The notes beneath the pieces are model-generated. The model made no database searches and was not told where the DNA came from. It worked only from the letters and a program-made list of their open reading frames with translations. A stretch of 64,000 nucleotides of DNA from Companilactobacillus mindensis DSM 14500 (GTDB lineage Bacteria; Bacillota; Bacilli; Lactobacillales; Lactobacillaceae). Positions 46,861-56,291 of the stretch are shown piece after piece (positions within the stretch are counted from its first letter, which is position 1; every line of letters starts with the position of its first letter). Location of the stretch: contig NZ_AZEZ01000073.1 in NCBI RefSeq assembly GCF_001434275.1, positions 25,613 through 89,612 of the forward strand. Reading direction: 5' to 3'. The position numbers and the translations under genes are program-made.

Positions 46861-48069
46861 ATGAAAGAAATGCAAAAAGAAACAAGCAAGCAGACCCATT
46901 ATGGTCAATTTGGAGGCCAATATATTCCTGAAACTTTAGCTAGCGAATTAACCCGTGTCGCCCAAGCTTATGATAAATATAAAGCTGATCCGGAATTCTT
47001 AGTTGAATTTCACGATTTATTGGATAATTACGCTAATCGTCCTTCATTGTTATATTACGCAGACAAAATGACTCAAGATCTCGGAGGAGCCAAAATTTAT
47101 CTCAAACGTGAAGATCTCAATCATACCGGTGCTCACAAAATAAATAACGTTATCGGACAAGCTTTGATTGCCAAACGAATGGGCAAGACGTGTTTGATTG
47201 CCGAAACTGGTGCTGGTCAACATGGTGTTGCGACGGCCACAATTGCCGCACTGTTCGGAATGGAATGTGAAATTTTTATGGGAAAGGAAGATACTGAACG
47301 CCAAAAATTGAACGTTTATCGAATGCAATTGCTTGGGGCCAAAGTTCACGCTGTAACTAGTGGTTCAATGGTTCTAAAGGATGCCGTCAATGCAACGATG
47401 CAAGAGTGGGCCAGTCGGATCGATGATACTTTTTATATTTTAGGATCCGCAGTTGGACCATATCCATTTCCAGAAATGGTGCATGATTTTCAAAGTGTCA
47501 TTAGTAAAGAATCCAAGCAACAAATTTTAGAAACCGAAGGTAAATTACCGGACGCTGTAGTTGCTTGTGTCGGCGGCGGTAGTAATGCTATTGGTAGTTT
47601 TGCCGATTATATCGATGATAAAGAGGTTAAATTGATTGGCTGTGAGGCCGCTGGAAAAGGTGTCGATACTGATCAAACCGCTGCTACGATTGAACGCGGT
47701 TCAGTTGGAATTTTCCACGGTATGAAATCATTATTTCTCCAAAATGATGATGGTCAAATTGATCAAGTTTATTCAATTTCTGCCGGTTTGGATTATCCGG
47801 GCGTAGGTCCAGAACATGCGCAATTGGCTGAATTGAAACGAGCTCAATATGTTGGTATTACTGATGATGAAGCCGTAAATGCTTTTGAATATATTGCTAA
47901 AACCGAAGGAATCATTGCTGCTATCGAAAGTTGCCATGCCTTAGCTTACGTAATGAAATTGGCACCAACTATGAGAAAAGATCAAATTATTATCTGTACC
48001 GTTTCCGGTCGTGGTGATAAGGATGTTGCATCAATTGCTAAATACAGAGGGGTAGATATCGATGAGTAA
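46861..48069 (+). CDS. trpB: Tryptophan synthase beta chain
   Basis: TrpB condenses indole with serine using pyridoxal phosphate. The 402 residues include [16 protein letters not shown], the PLP lysine Lys93 in HTGAHKINN, the [20 protein letters not shown] segment, the phosphate-binding [10 protein letters not shown], and the [12 protein letters not shown] end. ATG with AATCGGAGGAATTCCTT. Its last eight bases overlap trpA. Confidence 0.98.
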   Translation: MKEMQKETSKQTHYGQFGGQYIPETLASELTRVAQAYDKYKADPEFLVEFHDLLDNYANRPSLLYYADKMTQDLGGAKIYLKREDLNHTGAHKINNVIGQALIAKRMGKTCLIAETGAGQHGVATATIAALFGMECEIFMGKEDTERQKLNVYRMQLLGAKVHAVTSGSMVLKDAVNATMQEWASRIDDTFYILGSAVGPYPFPEMVHDFQSVISKESKQQILETEGKLPDAVVACVGGGSNAIGSFADYIDDKEVKLIGCEAAGKGVDTDQTAATIERGSVGIFHGMKSLFLQNDDGQIDQVYSISAGLDYPGVGPEHAQLAELKRAQYVGITDDEAVNAFEYIAKTEGIIAAIESCHALAYVMKLAPTMRKDQIIICTVSGRGDKDVASIAKYRGVDIDE

Positions 48070-48844
48070 ACTAGAAGAAGTATTTCAAAATAAAACGGCC
48101 TTTATACCATTTTTGGTTGCCGATGATCCAGACTTTGAGACTACTGTTCAAAATATTTTGACCTTAGCGGAAAATGGAGCCGACATTGTTGAGTTAGGAA
48201 TTCCTTTCTCAGATCCAGTGGCAGATGGACCGGTGATTCAAGCGGCCGATCTGAAGGCCTTCAAAGCCGGAGTTAACACCAACCGAGTCTTTGAAATTGT
48301 TGAAGAAGTTCGAAAAACAAGCGATGTACCAATTGTTTTCTTAACGTATTTAAATATTCCTTTTAAATATGGATATGATAAGTTTTGCCAGAGATGTCAA
48401 AAATTGAATGTCTCTGGATTGGTAATTCCCGATTGTCCATTGGAAGAACAAGGAGAAATTAGAACGTTCGCTGATAAATACGACGTTGATCTAATACCAT
48501 TGATTGCCCCAACTTCGGGAGACCGAATCGAAAAAATTGCTGCCAATGCCAAAGGATTTATCTATGTTGTCTCTTCACTTGGCGTGACTGGAGTTAGAGA
48601 TGATTTGGCAGTTCAGCAATTGAATGATACGATTCAACGAATTCGCAAAGTGACCGATGTTCCGGTGGCAATCGGCTTTGGAATCCATTCACCAGAACAG
48701 GCTGAGAAATTGGCCACGATTGCTGATGGCATTATTATCGGCAGTGCCGTAGTTAAAATTGTTGATGCTGGTCACGAGGACCTGCAGAATGAATTAACAG
48801 ATTATGTTAAAAATATTAAGGAAGCAATAAGCGTAAAGGCTTAA
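48062..48844 (+). CDS. trpA: Tryptophan synthase alpha chain
   Basis: TrpA cleaves indole-3-glycerol phosphate and channels indole to TrpB. The 260 residues have the catalytic Glu44 in [30 protein letters not shown], and the phosphate loop [15 protein letters not shown] overlaps the end of trpB. It is the last gene of the trp operon. Confidence 0.98.
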   Translation: MSKLEEVFQNKTAFIPFLVADDPDFETTVQNILTLAENGADIVELGIPFSDPVADGPVIQAADLKAFKAGVNTNRVFEIVEEVRKTSDVPIVFLTYLNIPFKYGYDKFCQRCQKLNVSGLVIPDCPLEEQGEIRTFADKYDVDLIPLIAPTSGDRIEKIAANAKGFIYVVSSLGVTGVRDDLAVQQLNDTIQRIRKVTDVPVAIGFGIHSPEQAEKLATIADGIIIGSAVVKIVDAGHEDLQNELTDYVKNIKEAISVKA

Positions 48845-48857
48845 TTAGAGATATCTA

Positions 48858-48896
48858 CAAAAAAAGCATTTTCATTAAATTGAAAATGCTTTTTTT
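48858..48896 (+). terminator. Rho-independent terminator after trpA
   Basis: AAAAAAAGCATTTTCA pairs with TGAAAATGCTTTTTTT around TTAAAT. It marks the left boundary of the AT-rich island. Confidence 0.95.
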
Positions 48897-48998
48897 GTTT
48901 TGGAAATAGAATAGTAATTCTGTAAAATATTTTTCTTGTTCGTTATACGTAATATTTAAAGATAAGTTAAATAACTGTTAAAAATAAAGGAGTAGCAA

Positions 48999-51900
48999 AT
49001 GAACATAGAAGATTTTTATTCAATTATTGACAAAGTAAAAAAAGGACTGACAATTGTTCCGCTAAGGACGGGAATGTCTAAAACATACTCTGCAATCAAT
49101 TTTATTGAAGATATTCATTCCAAAGGAATTTCAGAATATAAAAGAATAGTTTTTATTACTAATAAAAAAAATAACATTCCATATAAAGAATTAAAAAATA
49201 TCTACGAGCAACATGGTAATTTGAACTTATTTGACAAAGAAGTTCTTTATTTAGAATCTAAATTTGATTCAATTATTCATCATTTGCCTACGCGTATTCC
49301 TCACAATACTTGTCCAGAATCGTTTGCTGAATTAAGGGAAAAGGTTGATCTGTATATCTCAAATTCTTCTTCAGAAGAGAAATTTGAAGGGAAAATAAAT
49401 GAAAAAGAATATATAAAGTCACTGATTGATTCTGATAATTCACTTACCGGAGAATTTGGCCTAGAAAAGAAATTTAGATTTGAAATAAAGGATATTCTGA
49501 ATAAGGCTGTTGGCAATAATAATATTGCTAGTAAAAAAGAACTTGTCAGAAATAATAAAGATTATCAATGGATAGCAAAAGTATACCCACAAATTTTTAT
49601 GGAGGATTATAAAGTGATTTTGATGAATACATCAAAATTTAATGCATATTATGATCCTATAATTAGAAATTCTAAAAAGATTTTGTCAGATGAATTGATT
49701 ACTAGCGATTCAATGATAATTTTTGATGAATTTGATCAAACAAAAAAAGTTTTTCTAAAAAATATAGTAGATGAAGCATTACGCAATAAAGGAAACATAT
49801 TTAATGATTTTCTTAGTTTTGGACAAAACCTGACTCAAGATATTACTAATAAAGTTCCGGAGATTAATGCTGATGAATCACAAAAAATATTAACAGGATT
49901 AAAGAGTGAATATGAATCTATCAGAAATAAATACTATGTTCATAAAACCTGGTTTTTAAATTCAAATCGAAATAAACATGGACTTATTTTTTTTAATGGA
50001 AGTGTAACCAGTTTAATAAATAGAAATTCAAACAATAGATTGTCAAATGTTTTTGATCAAAATGATAATCAAGTGAATATGGAAATCGTAAAGTATGATT
50101 CTCCGAATACCCAAAATAATGAATCCATTAATTTAGTTGGAGCAATATTCAGTATTAATAAATTCTTATTGCATTTAAGAACTTATTTTTTAAAAGTAAC
50201 TCAAAAAGTGATCCATCGAGAATTAAAGCAAACAAGTGATTTAGAGATACGGAAAACGCCTGAGGATATTCTATCTTCAATTATGGGAGTGTATAAACTA
50301 AATCCGCGTCAAGTTGAAATAATGTTAGAAGATATTTATTTTTCTAAGTCCCAAAAAAGAAAAGCAGAAATTACTCCTGGAATGGATAGTTTTTATGAGT
50401 TTGGTTTAAAAACTATTTTTTTAGAAAATAGATTATCTAACGCGTATGTAACAGAGTTTAATACATACAATGTGTGGAATACTCCGGAGTCAATAATATT
50501 GTCCTTATGTGCCAATAATCATGTGATTGGATTATCAGCAACAGGGACTATTCAATCCAATTTAGTTAATTATGATTTGTTTTATTTACAAAAACAATTG
50601 GGAAAAAGATATGCCGATGCATCTGATTTCTTTACTGATGAGACTAAAGAAAAAATCAAAATTTTGGATGAATCATATGTTAAGAACAATGTAGATATAA
50701 ATGTAAAAACTACAGAAGATGTGAAGCAATTGGCTACTTCTGATGTAATTGGAGACCAGGGGAAATTAAAAAATCAACTAGAGAAAGTATTGAAGCTTGA
50801 TCCAGGTGCCATTAAGAACATTGCAAGAGAACTTTCAGTATTAGATATAAACGATTTTGCACTAAAAAGATACTTGGAAATAATTAAAGCAATGTATATC
50901 TTTTTGAAAGATAGTTCATTAGAATCCTTTTTGTGTTTAACCCAGAAGGGTGTAAAAAAAGATGATCATTATTTAAGAAGATCAACATTAGAAAAAATTT
51001 TTAATCAGCTGAAAAGTGAATTTAATTATAAATCTACAGTTGGATTTGAAGTATTGGTTGGTAAAAATTTTGAGAATAACAAAAAGAGAATATTATCAAA
51101 ACTAGAATCAGGTGAAAAAATATTTTTAATGAGTACTTATGCAACATTAGGCGATGGTCAAAATTTGCAGTATAAGCCTAATAACACTGATAATTTAATT
51201 CAAATTGTGGATAGCGACTTTAGTTCAAATGAAGACCAGCGATTTAACAAAAAGGATTTCGATGGGATTTATTTAGGAGAAGTGACTTTTATAACCGAAA
51301 ATTTAATCTCAGCTAATTTTGACCTACGTAACTTTTTGAACTATTTAATTCAAATTGAGTATTTAGTGAATGGATATGAGATTTCTCAGAACGAAGAACG
51401 TGAATTACTAAAAATTGGAATGCATCGAATATCAAGTAATCAAGTTGATGATTTAATTAAAAATATCAGTTTAAAAGAAAAAATTTCAAGTCGAAGAGCG
51501 GCTTTAATTACAGTTGTTCAAGCAGTAGGTAGATTAACGAGAACTTTCCTTAAAAATAAAGTTCAAATACTTATCTCATATGATTTACTTCGTATTTTAC
51601 CTTTAACTGATTTAAAAGAGATGAAAGACAACCATATTTTATCCCCAGAAATGAAGCATATTTTTTCATTTATCGAGGATTCAGATTTAGATTTGGATTT
51701 GGATAAAGATAAAGATCAACAAGCGTCAAGAGAACTTGATAGTAAAACCCGAAGAACTGAGTTTTATATAAATAGTTTGTTAAATGGTTTTAATAGAAAT
51801 GATAAGTCATGGACAATTGATGCGTATGAACAAATGAAAAACGATTGTCTCAAAAACCCAACAATAAATATTGATGAGATGGGAAGAGACAGAATTTATG

Positions 51901-52523
51901 AGACATATTTTGGTTTGAAAAATGCAAATCAATATGGATATAAATACGATAAGGCTGATAAAAGTTATCGCTATAACGATGAAAGTGAACCAAAGACCCG
52001 AGTATCCTTTGAAACATCGAGATTGCCAATAATGTTGAAATGCAAATTAGTTAAGGATTATTTTATAAAAAATAATTATGCAACGGAATTTAAAACCAAG
52101 GATTATATTATGAATCCAGTTCTTTTTAAAAATATTTTTAAAGGAACGATTGGCGAAAAGGCTGGTGTTGCCATCCTTGAAGGATATAGAGATTTTAAAT
52201 TAGAGAGATTTATGAAAAAAGGATATTATGAATATTTTGATTATTCTTTAGATCAACATGATGATATTTTGTTTGATTTCAAAAATTGGGATCCTAGTTT
52301 TGATAAAAATTCTGAAGAAGAGTTAAACAAAATATCGGATAAGTTAAATGAAGTAGAAGGAAAGATTGTATTTATTATTAATATAATTGGGGAAGAATCA
52401 TGGAAATCATATCAAACCAACGATAACAGAATCCACGTAATTCCATCTTTAATGGATAATGAGGGAAATCTTAATAAGCACAATTTGAATAAAATTTTCC
52501 AAATAATTGAAGAGAGTAGATAA
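48999..52523 (+). CDS. SF2-helicase-like protein with probable C-terminal PD-(D/E)xK nuclease domain
   Basis: This is a 1174-residue protein of unknown function. The N-terminus carries a Walker-A-like PLRTGMSKT (Lys28; the glycine before it is replaced by Ser). Motif II follows as IIFDEFD (243-246), then motif III-like GLSATG (511-516), FLMSTYATLGDGQNLQY, and motif VI QAVGRLTR (841-848). Together these look like a superfamily 2, DinG-like helicase with inserts. Near the end, GTIGEKAG (Glu1053) and HDDILFDFKNW (Asp1088/1089, Asp1093-x-Lys1095) fit a PD-(D/E)xK nuclease core. ATG with AAAGGAGTAGCAA. It overlaps or nearly abuts the next gene. The DNA is far more AT-rich than trpA next door. A role in DNA-targeting defence is inferred. 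Confidence 0.7.
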   Translation: MNIEDFYSIIDKVKKGLTIVPLRTGMSKTYSAINFIEDIHSKGISEYKRIVFITNKKNNIPYKELKNIYEQHGNLNLFDKEVLYLESKFDSIIHHLPTRIPHNTCPESFAELREKVDLYISNSSSEEKFEGKINEKEYIKSLIDSDNSLTGEFGLEKKFRFEIKDILNKAVGNNNIASKKELVRNNKDYQWIAKVYPQIFMEDYKVILMNTSKFNAYYDPIIRNSKKILSDELITSDSMIIFDEFDQTKKVFLKNIVDEALRNKGNIFNDFLSFGQNLTQDITNKVPEINADESQKILTGLKSEYESIRNKYYVHKTWFLNSNRNKHGLIFFNGSVTSLINRNSNNRLSNVFDQNDNQVNMEIVKYDSPNTQNNESINLVGAIFSINKFLLHLRTYFLKVTQKVIHRELKQTSDLEIRKTPEDILSSIMGVYKLNPRQVEIMLEDIYFSKSQKRKAEITPGMDSFYEFGLKTIFLENRLSNAYVTEFNTYNVWNTPESIILSLCANNHVIGLSATGTIQSNLVNYDLFYLQKQLGKRYADASDFFTDETKEKIKILDESYVKNNVDINVKTTEDVKQLATSDVIGDQGKLKNQLEKVLKLDPGAIKNIARELSVLDINDFALKRYLEIIKAMYIFLKDSSLESFLCLTQKGVKKDDHYLRRSTLEKIFNQLKSEFNYKSTVGFEVLVGKNFENNKKRILSKLESGEKIFLMSTYATLGDGQNLQYKPNNTDNLIQIVDSDFSSNEDQRFNKKDFDGIYLGEVTFITENLISANFDLRNFLNYLIQIEYLVNGYEISQNEERELLKIGMHRISSNQVDDLIKNISLKEKISSRRAALITVVQAVGRLTRTFLKNKVQILISYDLLRILPLTDLKEMKDNHILSPEMKHIFSFIEDSDLDLDLDKDKDQQASRELDSKTRRTEFYINSLLNGFNRNDKSWTIDAYEQMKNDCLKNPTINIDEMGRDRIYETYFGLKNANQYGYKYDKADKSYRYNDESEPKTRVSFETSRLPIMLKCKLVKDYFIKNNYATEFKTKDYIMNPVLFKNIFKGTIGEKAGVAILEGYRDFKLERFMKKGYYEYFDYSLDQHDDILFDFKNWDPSFDKNSEEELNKISDKLNEVEGKIVFIINIIGEESWKSYQTNDNRIHVIPSLMDNEGNLNKHNLNKIFQIIEESR

Positions 52524-52527
52524 CGCA

Positions 52528-54669
52528 ATGCAAATAAAAGAGATGCAAGTAAATGTTTTGAATAAGAAAATCAATGAAATAAACATCCAAAGGGATTTTG
52601 ATATTTTTGTTTTTAAAAAGAATGATACATATAAAAAGAATATATCTTTTGCTGCATTATCAAATTTGAAGGAATGTGCCATATCGAATCAGTATTACTT
52701 CGTACATTTAATTTCGAAGAAGAATTCCATTACATTAAATGAATTGAAAGAATTAAAAATCGAAGGATTTGAAGTTTCCAAAACAGAACCTGCGGATCTT
52801 ACCGATACATCATTATTTAATCTTTTCTTTAATATGTACGGATCGAGAAATTTTATATGTGAAAATGACACTTCAAGTGTATATGGCGAGTTTTATTATC
52901 CAATAATAGGTCAAAATAAGGATAAATTTTTTAGAAGCGCAATGCATGTCCGTTATTTAAGTAATAACGGATTAAATATGAATGTTACAACGTTTAAAAA
53001 GGTTAAAAATAACCATAAAAAAAACTTTAAACAAAAGATGTATCAATGGGATGATCCCTCATTAGTTCCAAATAGAATTGAAAATAATGATGACGCTGAG
53101 AATTATTGGATAGTAGGAGCTCGTAAAGATGAAAACAAAAATGTGAATTTTTTTGAGAATGCTAATCTTAAAAAGCTTGATGACTCCAAAGTCGGCATCT
53201 TGAATAAATTTATTAACGAATTTAATGAAGAATTTAAGAGATATATTACTATAGGTCTGAACAATATTGATGAAGTTCAACAGTATGATATTGAATTCAA
53301 TCGGGAAACTTTTTTGAAGAGAATAGGGAGAGAACGATCTTTCAAAGAGATTAATATAGTCGATTTAGTTAAAAGTACACAAACTAGCGAAAATATTGTT
53401 AAGTTGAAGTCGATATTGAACGATAAGGGAATACAGACAACGGAATGTAATACAACTGTGCCAGGTTTTAATATTTGTATTATTAAAAGTGAAGAGTATT
53501 TTAGGAATCACCCTGATCAAAAGGATACTCATCAAGAAAGTTGTGGTGAAGTAATAGTTCAGAATATTACCGATGATAACTTTAAAATGCCCACTCGAAA
53601 GAATTCTGATGGAGAAATGAGTCTTTTCGAGGAATATCAAGTGGATTTCAAATGGGAAAATAACAATTTGTTACTTAAAGTATTGCAGGAACTATTATCT
53701 AAAAAGAGTATTGTTGATGAAAGAATCGATAAGGGACTATTGAGTGGTAGTAATATTGAAAATAATTTATATTGTTTAACTTTTCCAAAGTATGATAAGG
53801 AAAAAAGATATACCCTTATTTCCAAACTGAATAAGAATAATGATATTACGTTTAATTTAATTAAGGATGATATTTTTGATAGTACTGATCCAGAAATCAA
53901 AAAGGTAGTTCAATTTTTAGAAAAATTCGAAATTAATTCAATGAAACAAATTTGGAAAGTAGAATGCATATTTTATGATTCTATGGAAAATTTAAATTTG
54001 ATTTTGAAAACGAAGTTATATGCATTGCCTAATGTAAACAAAATACGTGATTTATTGAAGTTATCTAACAAGGATAGATCAATAGAGGTTTCACGAATAT
54101 ATAACGATAATTATGAGTTCAAATCGCTTCTGGATGATAAAAATGAAATTGCCATATTTGAATCAATTAACAAGGAGTTAGATTCTCGACTTGATAGTCA
54201 TTATATTAAATTAAAAGAGTATATTTCTCTATTAAAGGAATATCCGACGATAGAAAATGGAAGAAAAGCATTATATAAAAAATATCATGAATATTTGTAC
54301 CGAAAATATAAAGATAATGTGGATGAAGGATATCTTCCATTTAGTAATCATAAACAAAAAGAATTTCGACCATCATATGATTCTCTAAATGGAATAAATT
54401 TTTGTGAGAAAATTCCTGGTATTAAAAGGGATCCTCAAAAAACATATTATTGGATCGGTTCTCAAAATAAGAGTATTAAACCAAGTTATCCAAAGGGCAA
54501 CCCTATTAGAGTGATTGGGACGCAATTAATTAATAATAGTGGATTTAATACGGAAATTTTAAAACAGTTCTTTGATGTAGATTTTGTCAGAATAAATGAG
54601 GCCACAGTTCAACCTTTCATGGTCAAATTTAATAACACTTATTGGGAACTTAATAAAGACAATGTATAG
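52528..54669 (+). CDS. Large protein of unknown function, partner of the helicase/nuclease gene
   Basis: I do not recognise this 713-residue protein. It has no signal peptide or transmembrane segment and is rich in Lys, Asn, Asp and Ile. Notable stretches are YGEFYYPIIGQNKDKFFRS and MHVRYLSNNGLNMNVTTFKK in the first quarter, and YYWIGSQNKSIKPSYPKGNP, then IRVIGTQLINNSGFNTEILK, near the C-terminus. No ATPase, methyltransferase or obvious nuclease motif is visible. The ATG chosen lies four bases after the upstream stop. An in-frame TTG 21 bases earlier overlaps the helicase gene but lacks a ribosome-binding site. Tight spacing and shared base composition suggest that the two genes act together. 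Confidence 0.7.
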   Translation: MQIKEMQVNVLNKKINEINIQRDFDIFVFKKNDTYKKNISFAALSNLKECAISNQYYFVHLISKKNSITLNELKELKIEGFEVSKTEPADLTDTSLFNLFFNMYGSRNFICENDTSSVYGEFYYPIIGQNKDKFFRSAMHVRYLSNNGLNMNVTTFKKVKNNHKKNFKQKMYQWDDPSLVPNRIENNDDAENYWIVGARKDENKNVNFFENANLKKLDDSKVGILNKFINEFNEEFKRYITIGLNNIDEVQQYDIEFNRETFLKRIGRERSFKEINIVDLVKSTQTSENIVKLKSILNDKGIQTTECNTTVPGFNICIIKSEEYFRNHPDQKDTHQESCGEVIVQNITDDNFKMPTRKNSDGEMSLFEEYQVDFKWENNNLLLKVLQELLSKKSIVDERIDKGLLSGSNIENNLYCLTFPKYDKEKRYTLISKLNKNNDITFNLIKDDIFDSTDPEIKKVVQFLEKFEINSMKQIWKVECIFYDSMENLNLILKTKLYALPNVNKIRDLLKLSNKDRSIEVSRIYNDNYEFKSLLDDKNEIAIFESINKELDSRLDSHYIKLKEYISLLKEYPTIENGRKALYKKYHEYLYRKYKDNVDEGYLPFSNHKQKEFRPSYDSLNGINFCEKIPGIKRDPQKTYYWIGSQNKSIKPSYPKGNPIRVIGTQLINNSGFNTEILKQFFDVDFVRINEATVQPFMVKFNNTYWELNKDNV

Positions 54670-54688
54670 GTACCAAAAAGTACCTATA
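54665..54688. promoter_or_regulatory. Perfect inverted repeat, candidate operator for the AKR/SDR genes
   Basis: TATAGGTAC-N6-GTACCTATA overlaps the stop codon of the upstream gene. A third half-site, AAAAAGTAC, follows 21 bases on. There is no T run, so an operator is more likely than a terminator. Confidence 0.5.
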
Positions 54689-54733
54689 CCACTAAAAAGT
54701 ACATACTATTCAAATGAGTCGATTCGATTTATA

Positions 54734-54754
54734 TTAGTTATACGAATTAACTAA
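54734..54754. promoter_or_regulatory. Inverted repeat upstream of the aldo/keto reductase gene
   Basis: TTAGTTA-N7-TAACTAA lies 13 bases before the start codon, over the leader. It is a likely repressor site. The regulator is unknown. Confidence 0.5.
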
Positions 54755-54767
54755 CAAGGAGAATCAC

Positions 54768-55433
54768 ATGATAAATTCACTAAATGACAGAGTAACTTTA
54801 AATAATGGTACAAAAATCCCTGGACTAGGTTTGGGCGTTTTCCAAATTCCCAATCAAGATACAGCTGAAGTCGTAGCTAACGGAATCAAAGAAGGCTACC
54901 GTTTGATCGATACAGCTCAAGTTTATGGTAATGAAGAAGGAACTGGCGACAACTCATTCAAGGATTCATATCTTGCTTTGGAACAACTTTATAAGGATGG
55001 TAAGATCAAAGCAATCGGCGTTTCTAACTTCCAAATTCACCATTTAGAAGAGTTGGCTGAATACGCTACTGTTACACCGGTACTTGATCAAGTAGAGTCA
55101 CATCCAAAATTGAGCCAAAATGAATTGCGTGACTATGCAGCTAAACACGATATCAAGATTCAAGCTTGGTCACCATTGATGCAAGGTAAAATTTTGAAAA
55201 ATGCCACATTACAAACGATTGCTGACAAGTACAACAAGTCAGTTGCTCAAGTAGTTTTACGTTGGGATATTCAAAGGGATGTGCTCTTGGCAGTTAAGTC
55301 AGTTCATCCAGAACGTATGCAAAGTAATGCTGACGTATTTGACTTTGCTTTGGAGCAATCTGATATGGACAAAATCAACGAAATGAACGAAGATTTGCGT
55401 GTGGGACCAAATCCCGACGAATTCGATTTCTAA
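54768..55433 (+). CDS. Aldo/keto reductase with internal in-frame deletion (probably inactive)
   Basis: This is an NADPH-dependent aldo/keto reductase remnant of 221 residues; the family normally has about 280. Family features are present at both ends: KIPGLGLGVFQIPN, Asp48 and Tyr53 in LIDTAQVYGNEEGTG, KAIGVSNFQIHHLEEL, IQAWSPLMQGKIL and the cofactor-binding end AVKSVHPERMQSNADVFDFA. Directly after EEGTG (residues 57-60) the sequence jumps to DNSFKDSYLALEQL. This skips the roughly 60 residues that normally hold the catalytic Lys (TKLW-type) and His (IHWP-type). The frame is kept, so a protein is made, but it should lack activity. ATG with AACAAGGAGAATCAC. It is co-transcribed with the SDR. 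Confidence 0.85.
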   Translation: MINSLNDRVTLNNGTKIPGLGLGVFQIPNQDTAEVVANGIKEGYRLIDTAQVYGNEEGTGDNSFKDSYLALEQLYKDGKIKAIGVSNFQIHHLEELAEYATVTPVLDQVESHPKLSQNELRDYAAKHDIKIQAWSPLMQGKILKNATLQTIADKYNKSVAQVVLRWDIQRDVLLAVKSVHPERMQSNADVFDFALEQSDMDKINEMNEDLRVGPNPDEFDF

Positions 55434-55448
55434 ATTAGGAGGCAACTT

Positions 55449-56243
55449 ATGGATCTTCATCTAACACATAAAACAGCACTTATTACTGGTTCAACTAAAG
55501 GTATCGGTAAGGCTATTGCAATTGAGATGGCCCGTGAGGGTACTGACGTTATTATTAATGGTAGAAAACAGCCCGAAGTCGATGCAGTAGTGTCTGAAAT
55601 TAAACAAGCATTTCCGCAAACTTCTCCAATTGGCGTAGCAGCTGATTTGGCCGAAGCAAGTGATCGAGACAAATTGTTCCAAACAATTTCTAAAGTGGAT
55701 ATTTTGGTCAACAACATGGGAATCTTCCAACCAATGGATTATTTCGATATCGACGATGCAACTTGGGAAAAATTCTTTAAGGTCAACGTTTTGGCTGGAA
55801 ATTCTTTGGCTAAGTTCTATTTACCAAATATGTTGAAACAAGATTTTGGGCGAATTATTTTTATTGCTAGTGAAGAAGCCGTAATGCCTTCTGGTGAAAT
55901 GCCTCAGTACAGCATGACTAAGTCAATGAACCTTTCCTTGGCTAAGAGTTTATCCAAGTTGACTGTTGATACGCATGTGACCGTCAATACAATCATGCCA
56001 GGTTCAACTTTGACTGAAGGTGTGCAGACGATGCTTGATAATATGTACAAAGATAGCGGTTTGCCAAAAGATAAGTGGGAAAAGGATTTCATGAAGAATC
56101 ACCGCTCTCGCTCTCAGATCCAACGGTTGATCCGCCCTGAAGAAATTGGCCGTTTCACAGCTTTCGTAGCTAGTCCTGATTCATCATTCTTCTCAGGTGA
56201 AGCATTGCGAGTTGATGGTGGCTTAGTGCCAACAATTTTCTAA
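55449..56243 (+). CDS. Short-chain dehydrogenase/reductase
   Basis: This NAD(P)-dependent oxidoreductase has 264 residues. The Rossmann glycine motif is TGSTKGIGKAIA and NNMG follows (VDILVNNMGIF). The catalytic site is FIASEEAVMPSGEMPQYSMTKSM, with the Tyr and Lys of YxxxK written YSMTK. Further on are VNTIMPGSTLTEGV and the terminal FFSGEALRVDGGLVPTIF. ATG with TTAGGAGGCAACTT, 15 bases after the AKR stop. The substrate is unknown. Confidence 0.92.
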   Translation: MDLHLTHKTALITGSTKGIGKAIAIEMAREGTDVIINGRKQPEVDAVVSEIKQAFPQTSPIGVAADLAEASDRDKLFQTISKVDILVNNMGIFQPMDYFDIDDATWEKFFKVNVLAGNSLAKFYLPNMLKQDFGRIIFIASEEAVMPSGEMPQYSMTKSMNLSLAKSLSKLTVDTHVTVNTIMPGSTLTEGVQTMLDNMYKDSGLPKDKWEKDFMKNHRSRSQIQRLIRPEEIGRFTAFVASPDSSFFSGEALRVDGGLVPTIF

Positions 56244-56291
56244 ATATTCAAATAAGGTATTGGATAAGGACTTAGTTATTTAATAGTCCCG

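Noticed and set aside
48942..54744. Island bounded by a mobile-element target duplication (GTTATACG at both sides)
   Set aside because: The match is only eight bases, the left copy is within a possible promoter and no integrase or transposase is present. I kept it as a remark only.
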